A stretch of DNA of 64,000 nucleotides from Paenibacillus marchantiae (GCF_028771845.1 NZ_CP118270.1:3038001-3102000), one strand, 5' to 3'; positions 44,334 to 53,370 are shown, counted from the first letter of the stretch. Numbers and translations are program-made. Notes: generated by a model from the sequence alone, not told the origin.

Positions 44334-45542
44334 ATGATAGTGAATGAACAGACAACAGGAAACAACAAGAAAATGACTTCGTATTTGGCACCTTTGGTTC
44401 AACAGATACCGCCATCCGGCATACGCAAATTTTTTGATCTGGTTGGCGATAACAAGGATATCATCACACTGGGTGTAGGTGAACCGGACTTTGTAACACC
44501 GTGGCATATGCGTGAAGCTTGTGTATATTCACTCGAAAGAGGCATGACCAGTTACACTTCCAATGCGGGTATGCCGAAACTGAGGGAAGCCATCAGCGAG
44601 TATCTGGATACTCAATTTGATACCAAGTATGATCCAAAGGACGAAATTATCGTTACCGTTGGTGGCAGTGAAGCCATTGATCTGGCATTGCGTGCATTGA
44701 TTGTACCCGGAGACGAAATTCTGATTCCAGAACCTTCGTATGTGGCATATTCTCCAATCGCTTCGATTGGTGGAGGTATACCGGTTGGTGTAGAAACGTA
44801 TGCGAAGGATCAGTTTAAACTGACTGCCGAGGCGCTGGAAGCGGGAATTACGCCGAAGTCGAAGGTTCTTATCCTCTGTTATCCGAGCAATCCGACAGGT
44901 GCCATCATGACCTATGAAGAATGGTTGCCTATTGCTGAAGTGATCAAAAAGCATGATCTGATCGTCATTGCGGATGAGATTTATGCTGAGCTGACGTATA
45001 CGCAAAAACATGTTAGTTTCGCTACGATTCCGGATATGAAGGAACGTACCATTTTGGTTAGTGGGTTTTCCAAGGCTTTTGCGATGACCGGCTGGCGAAT
45101 TGGGTATATGTGCGGACATCCTGAACTGATTGCAGCCATGCTCAAAATTCATCAGTACACGGTGATGTGTGCACCTGCTATGGGACAGGTGGCCGCGCTT
45201 GAGGCATTGACGAACGGTTTGGGTGAGAAGGATAGAATGGTTGAATCCTATAATCAGCGCAGACGCCTTATCGTGCAGGGTTTTAGAGATATTGGACTGG
45301 ACTGCCATGAACCCCAGGGAGCATTTTATGCATTTCCTAGTATCCAGAAGACGGGGCTGAGTTCGGATCTTTTTGCTGAGCGTTTGCTAACGGAAAATAA
45401 AGTGGCGGCTGTTCCTGGTAATGTATTTGGTCCACAAGGTGAAGGATTTCTTCGTTGTTCCTATGCAACATCTGTGACCCAATTGAATGAAGCCTTGGAA
45501 CGAATCGGAAACTTTGTTTACAAACTGCAAAAAGAGGGTTAA
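44334..45542 (+). CDS. alaT: Class I/II aminotransferase, AlaT-like
   Basis: This 402-residue PLP enzyme begins with the diagnostic LVQQIPPSGIRKFFDLV and GVGEPDFVTPWHMREA, as in Bacillus AlaT (YugH). PLP-binding elements are present: GGSEAIDLALRAL, NPTGAIMTYEEW, IVIADEIYAELTY and the Schiff-base Lys in VSGFSKAFAMTGWRIGY. It converts pyruvate and glutamate to alanine and 2-oxoglutarate. It is the second gene of the alaR-alaT operon, with AAGGAAG upstream. Confidence 0.9.
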   Translation: MIVNEQTTGNNKKMTSYLAPLVQQIPPSGIRKFFDLVGDNKDIITLGVGEPDFVTPWHMREACVYSLERGMTSYTSNAGMPKLREAISEYLDTQFDTKYDPKDEIIVTVGGSEAIDLALRALIVPGDEILIPEPSYVAYSPIASIGGGIPVGVETYAKDQFKLTAEALEAGITPKSKVLILCYPSNPTGAIMTYEEWLPIAEVIKKHDLIVIADEIYAELTYTQKHVSFATIPDMKERTILVSGFSKAFAMTGWRIGYMCGHPELIAAMLKIHQYTVMCAPAMGQVAALEALTNGLGEKDRMVESYNQRRRLIVQGFRDIGLDCHEPQGAFYAFPSIQKTGLSSDLFAERLLTENKVAAVPGNVFGPQGEGFLRCSYATSVTQLNEALERIGNFVYKLQKEG

Positions 45543-45617
45543 TAGGGATTAGAAGCTTCTGATCGACATAAACTTTCTTCAAACTAGAAAAAAATAACTT
45601 TCTTTTACAAAATATTG

Positions 45618-45626
45618 TGATATAAT
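45618..45626 (+). promoter_or_regulatory. Extended -10 promoter of the Spo0E-like gene
   Basis: TGATATAAT (45618-45626) is a perfect extended -10 element. No good -35 lies at standard distance, as is common for extended -10 promoters. A near-identical TTGTGATATAtT occurs upstream of the lipoprotein gene at about 46075-46086. Confidence 0.5.
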
Positions 45627-45687
45627 TTCAATTTGAAATAAGTTTTTCTTGTATTTGGAAACTAATTTTTCCAAGGAGGGGTTGGCT

Positions 45688-45954
45688 TTGTTTTGTGTTG
45701 AATATGATTTACCGACTAATCGTGGGCATTATTTGGCAGAAGGCGATCATGGCGACCGATGGTCGGTGAAACCGGATCACGCATCTTTGCATAACGTTTC
45801 CTTGGAAGATGAGATCCATATGCTACGCCGCAAGATGGAACAGATATTCCTTGAAGAGAAATCATTTACATCCGATATTGTAATTGAAATTAGCAGTTTG
45901 CTAGATTTGAAGATTAATGAATACATGAAGGCTAATCCGATTAAAGGAAAGTAA
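45688..45954 (+). CDS. Spo0E-like aspartyl-phosphate phosphatase
   Basis: This 88-residue protein ends in the Spo0E signature: a helical hairpin LEDEIHMLRRKMEQIF and the second helix with EISSLLDLKINEYMK, the SxxLD motif. Spo0E-like phosphatases remove phosphate from Spo0A or related response regulators. A TTG start at 45688 lies 8 bases after AAGGAGG (45673-45679); the in-frame TTG at 45682 is too close to it. An N-terminal extension (PTNRGHYLAEGDHGDRWS) of about 35 residues is unusual. Confidence 0.78.
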   Translation: MFCVEYDLPTNRGHYLAEGDHGDRWSVKPDHASLHNVSLEDEIHMLRRKMEQIFLEEKSFTSDIVIEISSLLDLKINEYMKANPIKGK

Positions 45955-45995
45955 TTTTTCGTTGTATCGAAACGTTACGCATATTCGATTCGAAG

Positions 45996-46020
45996 AAGAC
46001 CCGGAAAGGGTCTTTTTTTT
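45996..46020 (+). terminator. Terminator after the Spo0E-like gene
   Basis: AAGACCC (45996-46002) pairs with GGGTCTT (46008-46014), followed by T to 46020. Confidence 0.9.
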
Positions 46021-46115
46021 GATCTATGAACAGATTGCTTTGGATAGGTAGGGTTATTTTTTTGCGTGGAACAATTGTGATATATTGTACATAGGAGACT
46101 AAAGGGGGAACTGGA

Positions 46116-46667
46116 ATGAAGAGATTTTGGGGGCTTACCGCAATCATTTCTATGATTTTTCTGCTTGCTGGCTGTGGCGGTAAGGACGGTTTTACAATTT
46201 TTATCATTGATAACCAAGGAAATCCATCCGTGATCTCGGAGCAGTTGCAAGCTAATTTGCAGCAGAAGCTGGGCGAGGAGCCCAAGGTGGAGGTTATCAC
46301 CAGTGCAATGTATGATGTGCAGAAAATTATGGTAGAGTACGCGGCCGGTGGTCATGATATTTTCATTTTGCCTGAGGCTGATATGAAGCAGTACGGAAGT
46401 AACGGCTCCAATATTCCGCTTGATGATACATTTGATGCGGAGAAGTATAAGCGCGGTGTATTTGAAGGCGGGGTCCTGGTTGAAAAGGGTGAAGGAGATG
46501 ACGGTTCAGATATCAAGACAGAATCACATCTCTATGGCATTCCCTTGGAAGACATGCAAATGTTCAAAGATGTAGATTATGCTGCGCAAAATCTGTTTGC
46601 TACCATTCCGGTGTCGGCGTCTAATGTCGAAGAGTCCAAGAAAGTGCTGAAGGCGCTGACAGAGTAA
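46116..46667 (+). CDS. Lipoprotein of unknown function
   Basis: This 183-residue protein has a signal peptide and lipobox LLAGC, and the mature part starts GGKDGFTIFIIDNQGNPSV. It has no recognised domain. The start follows AAAGGGGGAAC. It shares no obvious operon with its neighbours; a putative extended -10 TGATATATT lies at about 46078-46086. A stretch of alternating Asp/Glu suggests a soluble outer-face domain. Confidence 0.72.
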   Translation: MKRFWGLTAIISMIFLLAGCGGKDGFTIFIIDNQGNPSVISEQLQANLQQKLGEEPKVEVITSAMYDVQKIMVEYAAGGHDIFILPEADMKQYGSNGSNIPLDDTFDAEKYKRGVFEGGVLVEKGEGDDGSDIKTESHLYGIPLEDMQMFKDVDYAAQNLFATIPVSASNVEESKKVLKALTE

Positions 46668-46704
46668 ATGCAATCTAGTATGGCTACTGAAGGAGGGGAG
46701 CGGA

Positions 46705-47241
46705 TTGCTAATTACGGTCACAGGCGGCATAGGCAGTGGTAAAACCCGATTTGCGCTTGGGTACGCAGCCCGGATTAGCCGGGAGGGCATCTATTTATCC
46801 ACTGGTGATCATGATCCCGTGATTCCCGAATTGCCATCCGCTCATTATCGTGCCATCCAGGCTGGGAACGGCCAGCACCTGACGGAGGTGCTTCACCAGA
46901 TTAATCGAGAATCCAATCTCTTCCTGGCAGATCAGCGGATTGTCATTGTGGATAGTCTGACCGCATGGATGGCAGCCGGGTTCAGGGCAAGTGATGATCT
47001 GGATCAGCAGCGTTCAGAGACACAGCTGTTGCTGGACGCCCTTCTGTCTTACCAGGGAAAGCTGCTCGTGATTACCAATGAAATGCACGGTTCTTTATAT
47101 CCTTCAGAGGAAGAACGAATTTTTGCAGCAAGAATGGCGTCAGTTAACCGGGCGTTGCAGGCGCATTCGGAACAGATGTATCTGTTGATATCTGGCTTGC
47201 CTGTTGATCTCAAAGATCGAGGGCTGCGATATGAAGATTAG
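46705..47241 (+). CDS. cobU: CobU-like adenosylcobinamide kinase/guanylyltransferase
   Basis: This 178-residue protein has the P-loop GGIGSGKTRFALGYA at the N-terminus, Walker-B-like VIVDSLTAWMA, and the C-terminal LLVITNEMHGSLYPSEEERIFAARMASVNRAL resembling the NEVG and nucleoside-loop region of CobU. CobU phosphorylates cobinamide and attaches GMP in cobalamin nucleotide-loop assembly. TTG start after GAAGGAGGGG. The His that becomes guanylylated is not at an obvious place, so the enzyme may be divergent. A cobalamin adenosyltransferase gene lies 950 bases downstream. Confidence 0.78.
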   Translation: MLITVTGGIGSGKTRFALGYAARISREGIYLSTGDHDPVIPELPSAHYRAIQAGNGQHLTEVLHQINRESNLFLADQRIVIVDSLTAWMAAGFRASDDLDQQRSETQLLLDALLSYQGKLLVITNEMHGSLYPSEEERIFAARMASVNRALQAHSEQMYLLISGLPVDLKDRGLRYED

Positions 47242-47278
47242 TATTTCATAGTGTTAAACGATGGACGAGCCTAAAGAA

Positions 47279-47320
47279 GCCTCCGTTACCACAAATTGTG
47301 GTGCGGAGGCTTTATTTTAT
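47279..47320. terminator. Bidirectional terminator between cobU and the DedA gene
   Basis: GCCTCCG (47279-47285) pairs with CGGAGGC (47304-47310), with an inner ACCACA/TGTGGT pairing; TTTATTTTAT follows and AAAGAA precedes. Confidence 0.85.
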
Positions 47321-47346
47321 GACAAAAGCTATGCGTGTAAATTTCT

Positions 47347-47958
47347 TTATTTCCGAGTTTTATTGCGTCTGATCCACCAGATTATACAGCCAACAACAAT
47401 AATCGCCAGAAGTACATATACGACCAGGGAGTACACGTCCATAAAGTGCAGAATACTCTCCCATGAAGCACCGAGAGCCGCACCAACCGAGACGAGAATA
47501 ATATTCCAGGCCAGTGTTCCAATGGTTGTGAAGAGTAGGAATAAACCAAATTTCATGTTGGACATGCCGGCAGGAATTGAGATCAGGCTTCGAACAAGGG
47601 GAACCATGCGACAGAATAGTACGGTCCACATTCCATATTTGTCAAACCATGCATCGACACGGTGGATATCTTCTTTTTTGATCCGCAGAATATGACCCCA
47701 ACGTTCTACAATCTTCTCCAGCCGATTGACATCAATCAGCAGTCCGATCCCATAGAGAATGACAGCCCCAAGCACAGAACCAATGGTAGCAGCAATAATA
47801 ACACCGGGAAGGGTCAGGCTGGTGTAGGTGGTCATGAAGCCGCCAAAAGGTAATATGATTTCGGAGGGGATGGGGGGAAATACGTTTTCAAGCGCAATAA
47901 TGAGTGCAATGCCTATGTAGCCGTATTGTTCCATGAAATCGGTTATCCAGTTTTGCAT
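47347..47958 (-). CDS. DedA-family membrane protein
   Basis: This 203-residue protein begins MQNWITDFMEQYGYIGIALIIALENVFPPIPSE, with the E-x-x-x-P-P-x-P-x-E motif of the DedA/SNARE-associated family. It contains CRMVPLVRSLISIPAGMSNM, the conserved FxR and G motif region. DedA proteins are undecaprenyl-phosphate or phospholipid translocases. Start 47958 follows GAGGAGAC; the frame is open upstream without a site. It lies in reverse between the two cobalamin genes. Confidence 0.88.
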   Translation of the reverse strand: MQNWITDFMEQYGYIGIALIIALENVFPPIPSEIILPFGGFMTTYTSLTLPGVIIAATIGSVLGAVILYGIGLLIDVNRLEKIVERWGHILRIKKEDIHRVDAWFDKYGMWTVLFCRMVPLVRSLISIPAGMSNMKFGLFLLFTTIGTLAWNIILVSVGAALGASWESILHFMDVYSLVVYVLLAIIVVGCIIWWIRRNKTRK

Positions 47959-48185
47959 AATCGTCTCCTCTACTTTTGGTTTGCAAGGATTTGGCGTATA
48001 CTCGGCAGAGTACACCAACTCATATATACGTGTGAAGGATCTCACTGGTTTCTGAAAATAATAGCATTCCCGTATTCATAGCAGGTCAAGTATACTGATT
48101 AAGTTAAACTCTAGAAGGGCAATGCATTTATATTTAACCCCAGCGTTCTACCATGCGAATGATATTAACAATAGGAGGGATTACA

Positions 48186-48767
48186 ATGGGCATATATACA
48201 CGAACAGGTGACGAGGGGCAGACCTCAGTCATTGGTGGACGGGTCATCAAGGACGATGACCGGGTTGAAGCTTACGGGACAATTGATGAGCTGAATTGTT
48301 TTGTTGGGCAGGCCATCAGTTTTATTGATCAAGCAAATGGGGAATTTGAGGATTTGCGTGAACACTTGCTCGAAATTCAGCAAGAATTGTTTGATTGCGG
48401 GTCCGATCTCGCCTTTGTAAAAATTAGCGAAACCAAATATAAAGTACGGGATGAGATGGTCACCCGGCTTGAGCAATGGATTGATCTGTATGATGCGGAA
48501 AATCCGAAGGTGGAACGGTTTATTTTGCCAGGGGGCAGTTTGCTCTCTTCCACATTACATGTCTGCCGTACAGTATGTCGCCGCGCTGAACGCCGCGCCG
48601 TAACACTCGGACAGCATACGGATATCAACCCTTCTGTACGACGTTATTTGAATCGTCTGTCTGATTATTTCTTCGTTGTAGCTCGGACTGCCAATGCGAG
48701 ACAACAGGTAGCTGACATTGAGTATGTGCGGAGCAAAAAAGTATTCCGCCGCAAAGACAAAGAATGA
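48186..48767 (+). CDS. Cob(I)alamin adenosyltransferase (PduO/YvqK type)
   Basis: This 193-residue protein starts MGIYTRTGDEGQTSVIGGRV, with the ATP-binding TRTGDEG motif, followed by RVEAYGTIDELNCFVGQA and the C-terminal CRTVCRRAERRAV and RYLNRLSDYFFVVAR of PduO-type ATR. It adenosylates cob(I)alamin. The start 48186 follows AGGAGG (48173-48178) at seven bases. It overlaps the next gene by four bases (ATGA), although that one is a pseudouridine synthase. Confidence 0.9.
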   Translation: MGIYTRTGDEGQTSVIGGRVIKDDDRVEAYGTIDELNCFVGQAISFIDQANGEFEDLREHLLEIQQELFDCGSDLAFVKISETKYKVRDEMVTRLEQWIDLYDAENPKVERFILPGGSLLSSTLHVCRTVCRRAERRAVTLGQHTDINPSVRRYLNRLSDYFFVVARTANARQQVADIEYVRSKKVFRRKDKE

Positions 48768-49747
48768 GCGATTATTATTCACCACTTATTTACACGGTTC
48801 CCGAAAATGAAGATGGCTGGCTGCTGAAGACCGTGCTTCAGCGGCGCCTACAGGTTTCGCGCAAGCTCCTGTCGAGAATCAAACTTACAGAGCAGGGAAT
48901 TATGTTGAATGGCGAGCGGGTATACATCAGCGTCAAAGTTAGCGCAGGTGACGTCCTGGAAGTCCGAATGGAACAGGAAGAGTCGGATGATATTTTACCT
49001 GAGCCGATTCCCTTTACGATACTGTATGAAGATGAGCACTTGCTTATCGTGAACAAAGATTCCGGTGTCATCGTACATCCAACACATGGGCATTACACAG
49101 GTACTTTGGCAAACGGGGTTGTCCATTATTGGAAGTCCAAAGGCGAGCGATTCCGCTTCAGGCCGATTCATCGACTGGATCAGGAAACATCGGGTGTGCT
49201 GGCAATCGCAAAAAATCCATATGTGCACCAGCATGTGTCTGAACAGATGATCGCAGGAACGGTGGATAAACAATATATTGCCTTAGTGCACGGTAGTCCT
49301 GCCCAAGAAGAGGGGGCCATCGATGGCCCGATTGATCGTGATCCCGAAGAGCCGCATCGTCGAATCGTTACACCTGACGGGTATGCGGCAAGAACGTTAT
49401 ACACGACCGTTGTCCGATGGGCGGGCGGAAGTGCCAGTGCGGTGAATCTGAAGCTGGAGAGCGGCAGAACCCATCAAATAAGGGTACATATGACATCGAT
49501 TGGCTGCCCGTTAATTGGGGATCGGATGTACAAGACCCTTCCAGTGCATGAGATTGATGAGCAGACCATGGCTGTCCGAGAGGAGCGAGACACTTGGATT
49601 GCTCGTCAGGCATTGCACGCATGTGAGCTGGCGTTTGACCATCCCATTTTGCACAATCGGATGACGTTCCAAGCCCCATTGCCCGCAGATATGGCTGCCT
49701 TGGAGGCTCGCCTGGATGTCGAGGCATCACCGAGAGAAGTATTGTAG
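48764..49747 (+). CDS. RluA-family rRNA pseudouridine synthase
   Basis: This 327-residue enzyme isomerises uridine in rRNA. An N-terminal S4-like RNA-binding segment (VSRKLLSRIKLTEQGIMLNGERVYISVKVS) precedes the catalytic core: VNKDSGVIVHPTHGH and the active-site motif HRLDQETSGVLAIAKN with the essential Asp, followed by the uridine-pocket LKLESGRTHQIRVHMTSIG. Closest to RluD/YhcT-type. Its start overlaps the adenosyltransferase stop, so it is co-transcribed with a cobalamin gene of unrelated function. Confidence 0.92.
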   Translation: MSDYYSPLIYTVPENEDGWLLKTVLQRRLQVSRKLLSRIKLTEQGIMLNGERVYISVKVSAGDVLEVRMEQEESDDILPEPIPFTILYEDEHLLIVNKDSGVIVHPTHGHYTGTLANGVVHYWKSKGERFRFRPIHRLDQETSGVLAIAKNPYVHQHVSEQMIAGTVDKQYIALVHGSPAQEEGAIDGPIDRDPEEPHRRIVTPDGYAARTLYTTVVRWAGGSASAVNLKLESGRTHQIRVHMTSIGCPLIGDRMYKTLPVHEIDEQTMAVREERDTWIARQALHACELAFDHPILHNRMTFQAPLPADMAALEARLDVEASPREVL

Positions 49748-50084
49748 GGATCTATCAAACAGCCTGCAATTCGCGCTGTGTGTAGTAGCTCAGAGTGCAT
49801 TTGTGTCCGTGTCCAGCTGTAAGTCAACGGTTAGTTAGCTTAACCCGTGTGAGGCATGCAAACTGCATCCGAACAAAATGCCGCAGGCTAATTTTTAAAA
49901 TTTTTAGGTTGTAGGATATATATGTTTTAAGGTTTTTGACCCTAAAGCCGAATGTATATTTTTCTCATTCGAAAAGAGGTTTAAAATTACAGTGCGATGG
50001 TATCGGTTTGGAGCGACTTTTGGATTTGCAAAGCAAACCAAGGGAAGCGAGAAGTCGAAACCGGAGCACCACCGGAGCACACAT
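49748..50084 (+). promoter_or_regulatory. Structured leader of the ArsC-like gene
   Basis: No gene is seen. CGGTTT and CGACTT (50004-50009 and 50014-50019) pair with AAACCG and AAGTCG (50058-50063 and 50052-50057), forming a two-part stem with a four-base bulge. A direct repeat CCGGAGCAC occurs at 50061-50069 and 50072-50080, between the stem and the ribosome binding site (AGGAGG at 50085-50091). Promoter not identified. Confidence 0.45.
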
Positions 50085-50100
50085 AGGAGGACAAGTAACG

Positions 50101-50466
50101 ATGAGTAATCTAAAAGTATATCAATACGCCAAATGTGGCACGTGCCGCAAAGCCGTAAAATGGCTGGAAGCTCAGGGGCATGAGCTGGAATTAATCCCTA
50201 TTTTCGACACACCTCCATCCGAAGCAGAATTAACGGAGTTGATTCAGAAGAGCGGAGTTGAAGTGAAGAAGTTCTTTAATACGAGTGGGGAAGTGTACAA
50301 GGAGCAGCAATTGAAGGACAAGCTGCCAGGGTTGTCCACAGAAGAGCAGATTCGTTTGCTGGCTTCCAATGGTCGTCTGATTAAACGTCCAATCGTTACG
50401 GATGGTCACAAAGTGACCGTAGGATTCAAAGAAGACACGTATGAGCAGGAATGGAACAACGCGTAA
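50101..50466 (+). CDS. yusI: ArsC/Spx-family thioredoxin-fold protein (YusI-like)
   Basis: This 121-residue protein has the thioredoxin-like ArsC fold. It begins LKVYQYAKCGTCRKAVKWLE, with the CxxC active site, and continues GVEVKKFFNTSGEVYKEQQLKDKLP and LLASNGRLIKRPIVTDG, almost identical in pattern to Bacillus YusI. It lacks the residues for RNA polymerase binding of Spx and for arsenate reduction, so it is probably a reductase of unknown target. ATG 50101 after AGGAGG; the longer in-frame start at 49936 lies in the structured leader. Confidence 0.88.
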   Translation: MSNLKVYQYAKCGTCRKAVKWLEAQGHELELIPIFDTPPSEAELTELIQKSGVEVKKFFNTSGEVYKEQQLKDKLPGLSTEEQIRLLASNGRLIKRPIVTDGHKVTVGFKEDTYEQEWNNA

Positions 50467-50513
50467 TTTATAGATGAATGATTTCATTGATTGTTAAATG
50501 AACCAAGGTGAAA

Positions 50514-50547
50514 AAGGCTCTGAATGTTCAAATTTCAGGGCTTTTTT
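50514..50547 (+). terminator. Terminator after the ArsC-like gene
   Basis: GGCTCTGAA (50516-50524) pairs with TTTCAGGGC with one G-T pair, followed by six T. Confidence 0.82.
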
Positions 50548-50639
50548 GGCTGGTCGATCCTTGGCGGAACTATGCTATAATGATAGAATTAGTTCGATAT
50601 TTTATTTGCTAGATACAGGACAGGAGAGAACAAATTCAA

Positions 50640-51533
50640 GTGAATCAACGTAATGAACCTACTTTGTTGCTGGTAGATGGTATGGCGGTGTTGTTCCGTG
50701 CATTCTATGCAACATCTGCAAGCGGATATATCAGACGTACAAAGGCAGGCGTGCCAACCAACGCAGTATACGGATTTATCCGTTATTTTTGGGATGCGGT
50801 TCAGACCTTTGGGCCAAGTCATGTCGTATGCTGTTGGGATATGGGGGGCAAGACGTTTCGCGGTGAAGAGTATGCAGCGTACAAGGGGAACCGTCCGGAA
50901 GCTCCGGATGATCTGATTCCTCAATTTGCTCTGATTCGTGAAGTGATGGATAGTTTGAACATTCCGAATATTGGCGCTCAAGGATATGAGGCTGATGATT
51001 GCATCGGTACACTTGCCAAGTACTACACCGAGCAGACGGATATGAACGTGATGGTACTTACGGGTGACCATGATATGCTGCAACTGATTGACGACCGCAC
51101 AAGCATTATTATTATGAAAAAAGGTCATGGCAATTACATGGTGTATACGCCTGAATCTCTAATGACGGAGAAACAACTGACGCCTCGTCAAGTGATTGAC
51201 ATGAAAGGTCTGATGGGCGATGCCAGTGACAATTATCCTGGGGTACGGGGCATTGGGGAGAAGACGGCTTTGAAACTTGTGCAGGAGTTTGGCTCCATAG
51301 AAGGCATTTTGGACAATATGGATAAACTTACCCCTTCGGTACGTAACAAGATTGAGAATGATCTCGATATGCTTCATCTGTCTCGTAAACTGGCAGAGAT
51401 TCACTGTGCTGTTCCGGTAGCTTGTGCACTGGATGTATGTGAATTGCGTCTTGATCCGGATATGGTGATGGACAAGTTCGAACAACTTGAGATGAAGAGC
51501 CTGGGCTCTTGGATGGGAGTGGCAATAGGGTGA
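50640..51533 (+). CDS. 5'-3' exonuclease (PIN/FEN-type, YpcP-like)
   Basis: This 297-residue protein is homologous to the N-terminal 5' nuclease domain of DNA polymerase I but stands alone. It starts TLLLVDGMAVLFRAFYA, has the acidic metal-binding residues in YEADDCIGTLAKYY and VLTGDHDMLQLID, and ends with the helix-hairpin-helix region VRGIGEKTALKLVQEFGSIEGILDN. It removes RNA primers or flaps. The GTG start at 50640 follows CAGGAGAG. The stop overlaps the start region of the next gene. Confidence 0.9.
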   Translation: MNQRNEPTLLLVDGMAVLFRAFYATSASGYIRRTKAGVPTNAVYGFIRYFWDAVQTFGPSHVVCCWDMGGKTFRGEEYAAYKGNRPEAPDDLIPQFALIREVMDSLNIPNIGAQGYEADDCIGTLAKYYTEQTDMNVMVLTGDHDMLQLIDDRTSIIIMKKGHGNYMVYTPESLMTEKQLTPRQVIDMKGLMGDASDNYPGVRGIGEKTALKLVQEFGSIEGILDNMDKLTPSVRNKIENDLDMLHLSRKLAEIHCAVPVACALDVCELRLDPDMVMDKFEQLEMKSLGSWMGVAIG

Positions 51534-51538
51534 GTAGT

Positions 51539-52645
51539 ATGCAGACAAAAAGGACGGGCAAAAAGTGGTGGACAGGGGCTATGGCCCTCGTCCTTGCTTT
51601 GCCGGTAATCCTTTCAGGAGCGGTGAGTGCTCCACAGACAGCGGATGCCAAAGCGGCAATTAGCACCAAGGTACAGAAAGTAAAAGCAGCAGGACGCAGT
51701 TTTACCGTGCAGACGGTTAGTATTCCCAAGGGTACACCAGTTACCGTAGGATTGGCGAAGAAGCAGGTCGGTCAGACCGCAACATTACCTTCGATTGTTA
51801 AGGCATATGGCGCGCAAGCGGCCATTAACGGAGCGTTTTTTGAAGCTTATAACGGAGCTCCAGATCCATACGGCATGTTAATAGCAAACGGCAAAGTTAT
51901 ACATATTGGAAGATACGGAACAACGATCGGGTTTAAGGAAGACGGTTCAGCCATCATGGATTCGCTTCAAGTGAGTCTGACGGGTAAAGTAACAGATAAA
52001 GAAGGGAAATCACGCAGTTGGTATGCGACCTTTATTAACCGAACACCTTCCGCGAATGCGAGTATTACGATGTTATACACGCCAGAGCGGGGATCTACAG
52101 TCGGGTTCAAAGGAGGTACGGCGGTTGTGATGGAGAAAGGGATTGTCACCAAGAAAGTACCGAATACCGATGTAGCCATTCCAAAGAATGGCTCGGTGCT
52201 GGTCTTCACGGGGAATCAGAAATCTTCGTCGGACCGCTTCACCGTTGGATCAACTGTTGAGATGAATTATAAATACACCAATGCAGCAGGCAAGGAGATC
52301 CCTTGGCAAGATGTAGTCACCGCTGTGGGCGCAGGTCCACGTCTGGTGAAAGACGGCAAAGTTGCCGTAAATCCAACGAGTGAGGGCTTCAAGGATACCA
52401 AAATTCTCAATGCCTCCGGCGCAAGAAGCGGTATAGCCATAATGGCCGACGGTTCGGTTATGTTGGCTACCGTGTCAGGAGCGACGATCAAAGAATGGGC
52501 TGCTGTCATGCAGAAGCTTGGTGCCAAGGAGGCAATGAACCTGGATGGTGGTGCATCTTCTGGCATGTATGCTGGCGGCAAAATGCTTACTTCCCCGGGC
52601 CGCTTGTTAAGTAATACACTTGTTTTTGGTGGCTCTGTTCGTTAA
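51539..52645 (+). CDS. Secreted phosphodiester-glycosidase-domain protein (NAGPA/DUF2233)
   Basis: This 368-residue exported protein has a signal peptide (KKWWTGAMALVLALPVILSGAVSA) and the NAGPA domain: AINGAFFEAYNGAPDPYGMLIANGKV, GARSGIAIMADGSVMLATV and NLDGGASSGMYAGGKML. The domain cleaves N-acetylglucosamine phosphodiesters; bacterial members are linked to wall polymer or exopolysaccharide turnover. ATG 51539 was chosen because AGGGTGA is 5 bases upstream; GTG 51530 is the alternative. It overlaps the exonuclease operon end. Confidence 0.85.
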   Translation: MQTKRTGKKWWTGAMALVLALPVILSGAVSAPQTADAKAAISTKVQKVKAAGRSFTVQTVSIPKGTPVTVGLAKKQVGQTATLPSIVKAYGAQAAINGAFFEAYNGAPDPYGMLIANGKVIHIGRYGTTIGFKEDGSAIMDSLQVSLTGKVTDKEGKSRSWYATFINRTPSANASITMLYTPERGSTVGFKGGTAVVMEKGIVTKKVPNTDVAIPKNGSVLVFTGNQKSSSDRFTVGSTVEMNYKYTNAAGKEIPWQDVVTAVGAGPRLVKDGKVAVNPTSEGFKDTKILNASGARSGIAIMADGSVMLATVSGATIKEWAAVMQKLGAKEAMNLDGGASSGMYAGGKMLTSPGRLLSNTLVFGGSVR

Positions 52646-52674
52646 AAGAAAGCCAATATGGGAGGTAGGATCAG

Positions 52675-53370
52675 ATGACACTCACACATAACCGGAAGCC
52701 AGATGAAAGAAAAACGGCGGTATTAGCTGTAAACGTAGGGCAAGTTCAGGCCTTGCCTGGCCAGAAGCGCGAAGTGATGAGCGGCATTGTGAAACATCCC
52801 ATATCCAGCCCGGTCTTCCTGTCATTCACCGGAATGACAGGGGATGCCCAGGCGGATCTCGAGCACCATGGTGGGCCTGATAAGGCAGTTTGTGTATACG
52901 ATTACAGTCGTTATGCGGCGCTTGAACAACTGATGGATCGCAAGCTGGGCTGGGGAGCTTGTGGAGAAAATCTGACAGTTGAAGGCTGTATGGAGGAAGA
53001 AGTCCGGATTGGTGATGTGTATGAATTGGGGGAAGCCACGGTACAGGTAAGCCAGCCAAGACAGCCTTGCTTCAAGCTTGGTGCACGGTATGATTACAAA
53101 GAGCTGCCTGTTTATTTTCAGGATAGCGGGCATACCGGATTTTATTTTCGGGTGTTGCAAGAGGGCGAGGTAACTCCTTCTGCAATATTCAGACGAATAA
53201 GCACGAACCCTGCATCAATGACCATTCTGGAAGCTAATCGAATTATGCATCAGGGGAAGCAGGATGTCGCTGCTATGCGTGCTTTGCTGGCCATTCCAAC
53301 GTTAGCCGACAGCTGGAAGCAGACCTTATTGAAGCGACTGGCTAAGCTCGAAACTGCTGAACAGGATTAA
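52675..53370 (+). CDS. MOSC-domain protein (YiiM-like)
   Basis: This 231-residue protein has the MOSC fold of molybdenum cofactor sulfurase C-termini: GMTGDAQADLEHHGGPDKAVCVYDYS, GACGENLTVEGCMEEEVRIGD and the conserved Cys in VSQPRQPCFKLG. It probably helps in detoxification or Moco-dependent reactions, as in YiiM. GGAGGT precedes ATG 52675. It lies 29 bases after the phosphodiester-glycosidase-domain gene and may share its transcript. Confidence 0.88.
   Translation: MTLTHNRKPDERKTAVLAVNVGQVQALPGQKREVMSGIVKHPISSPVFLSFTGMTGDAQADLEHHGGPDKAVCVYDYSRYAALEQLMDRKLGWGACGENLTVEGCMEEEVRIGDVYELGEATVQVSQPRQPCFKLGARYDYKELPVYFQDSGHTGFYFRVLQEGEVTPSAIFRRISTNPASMTILEANRIMHQGKQDVAAMRALLAIPTLADSWKQTLLKRLAKLETAEQD

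Noticed and set aside
50101..50466. Spx transcription factor
   Set aside because: Has CxxC and the ArsC fold, but the sequence pattern and the conserved C-terminal segment follow the YusI type and not Spx.
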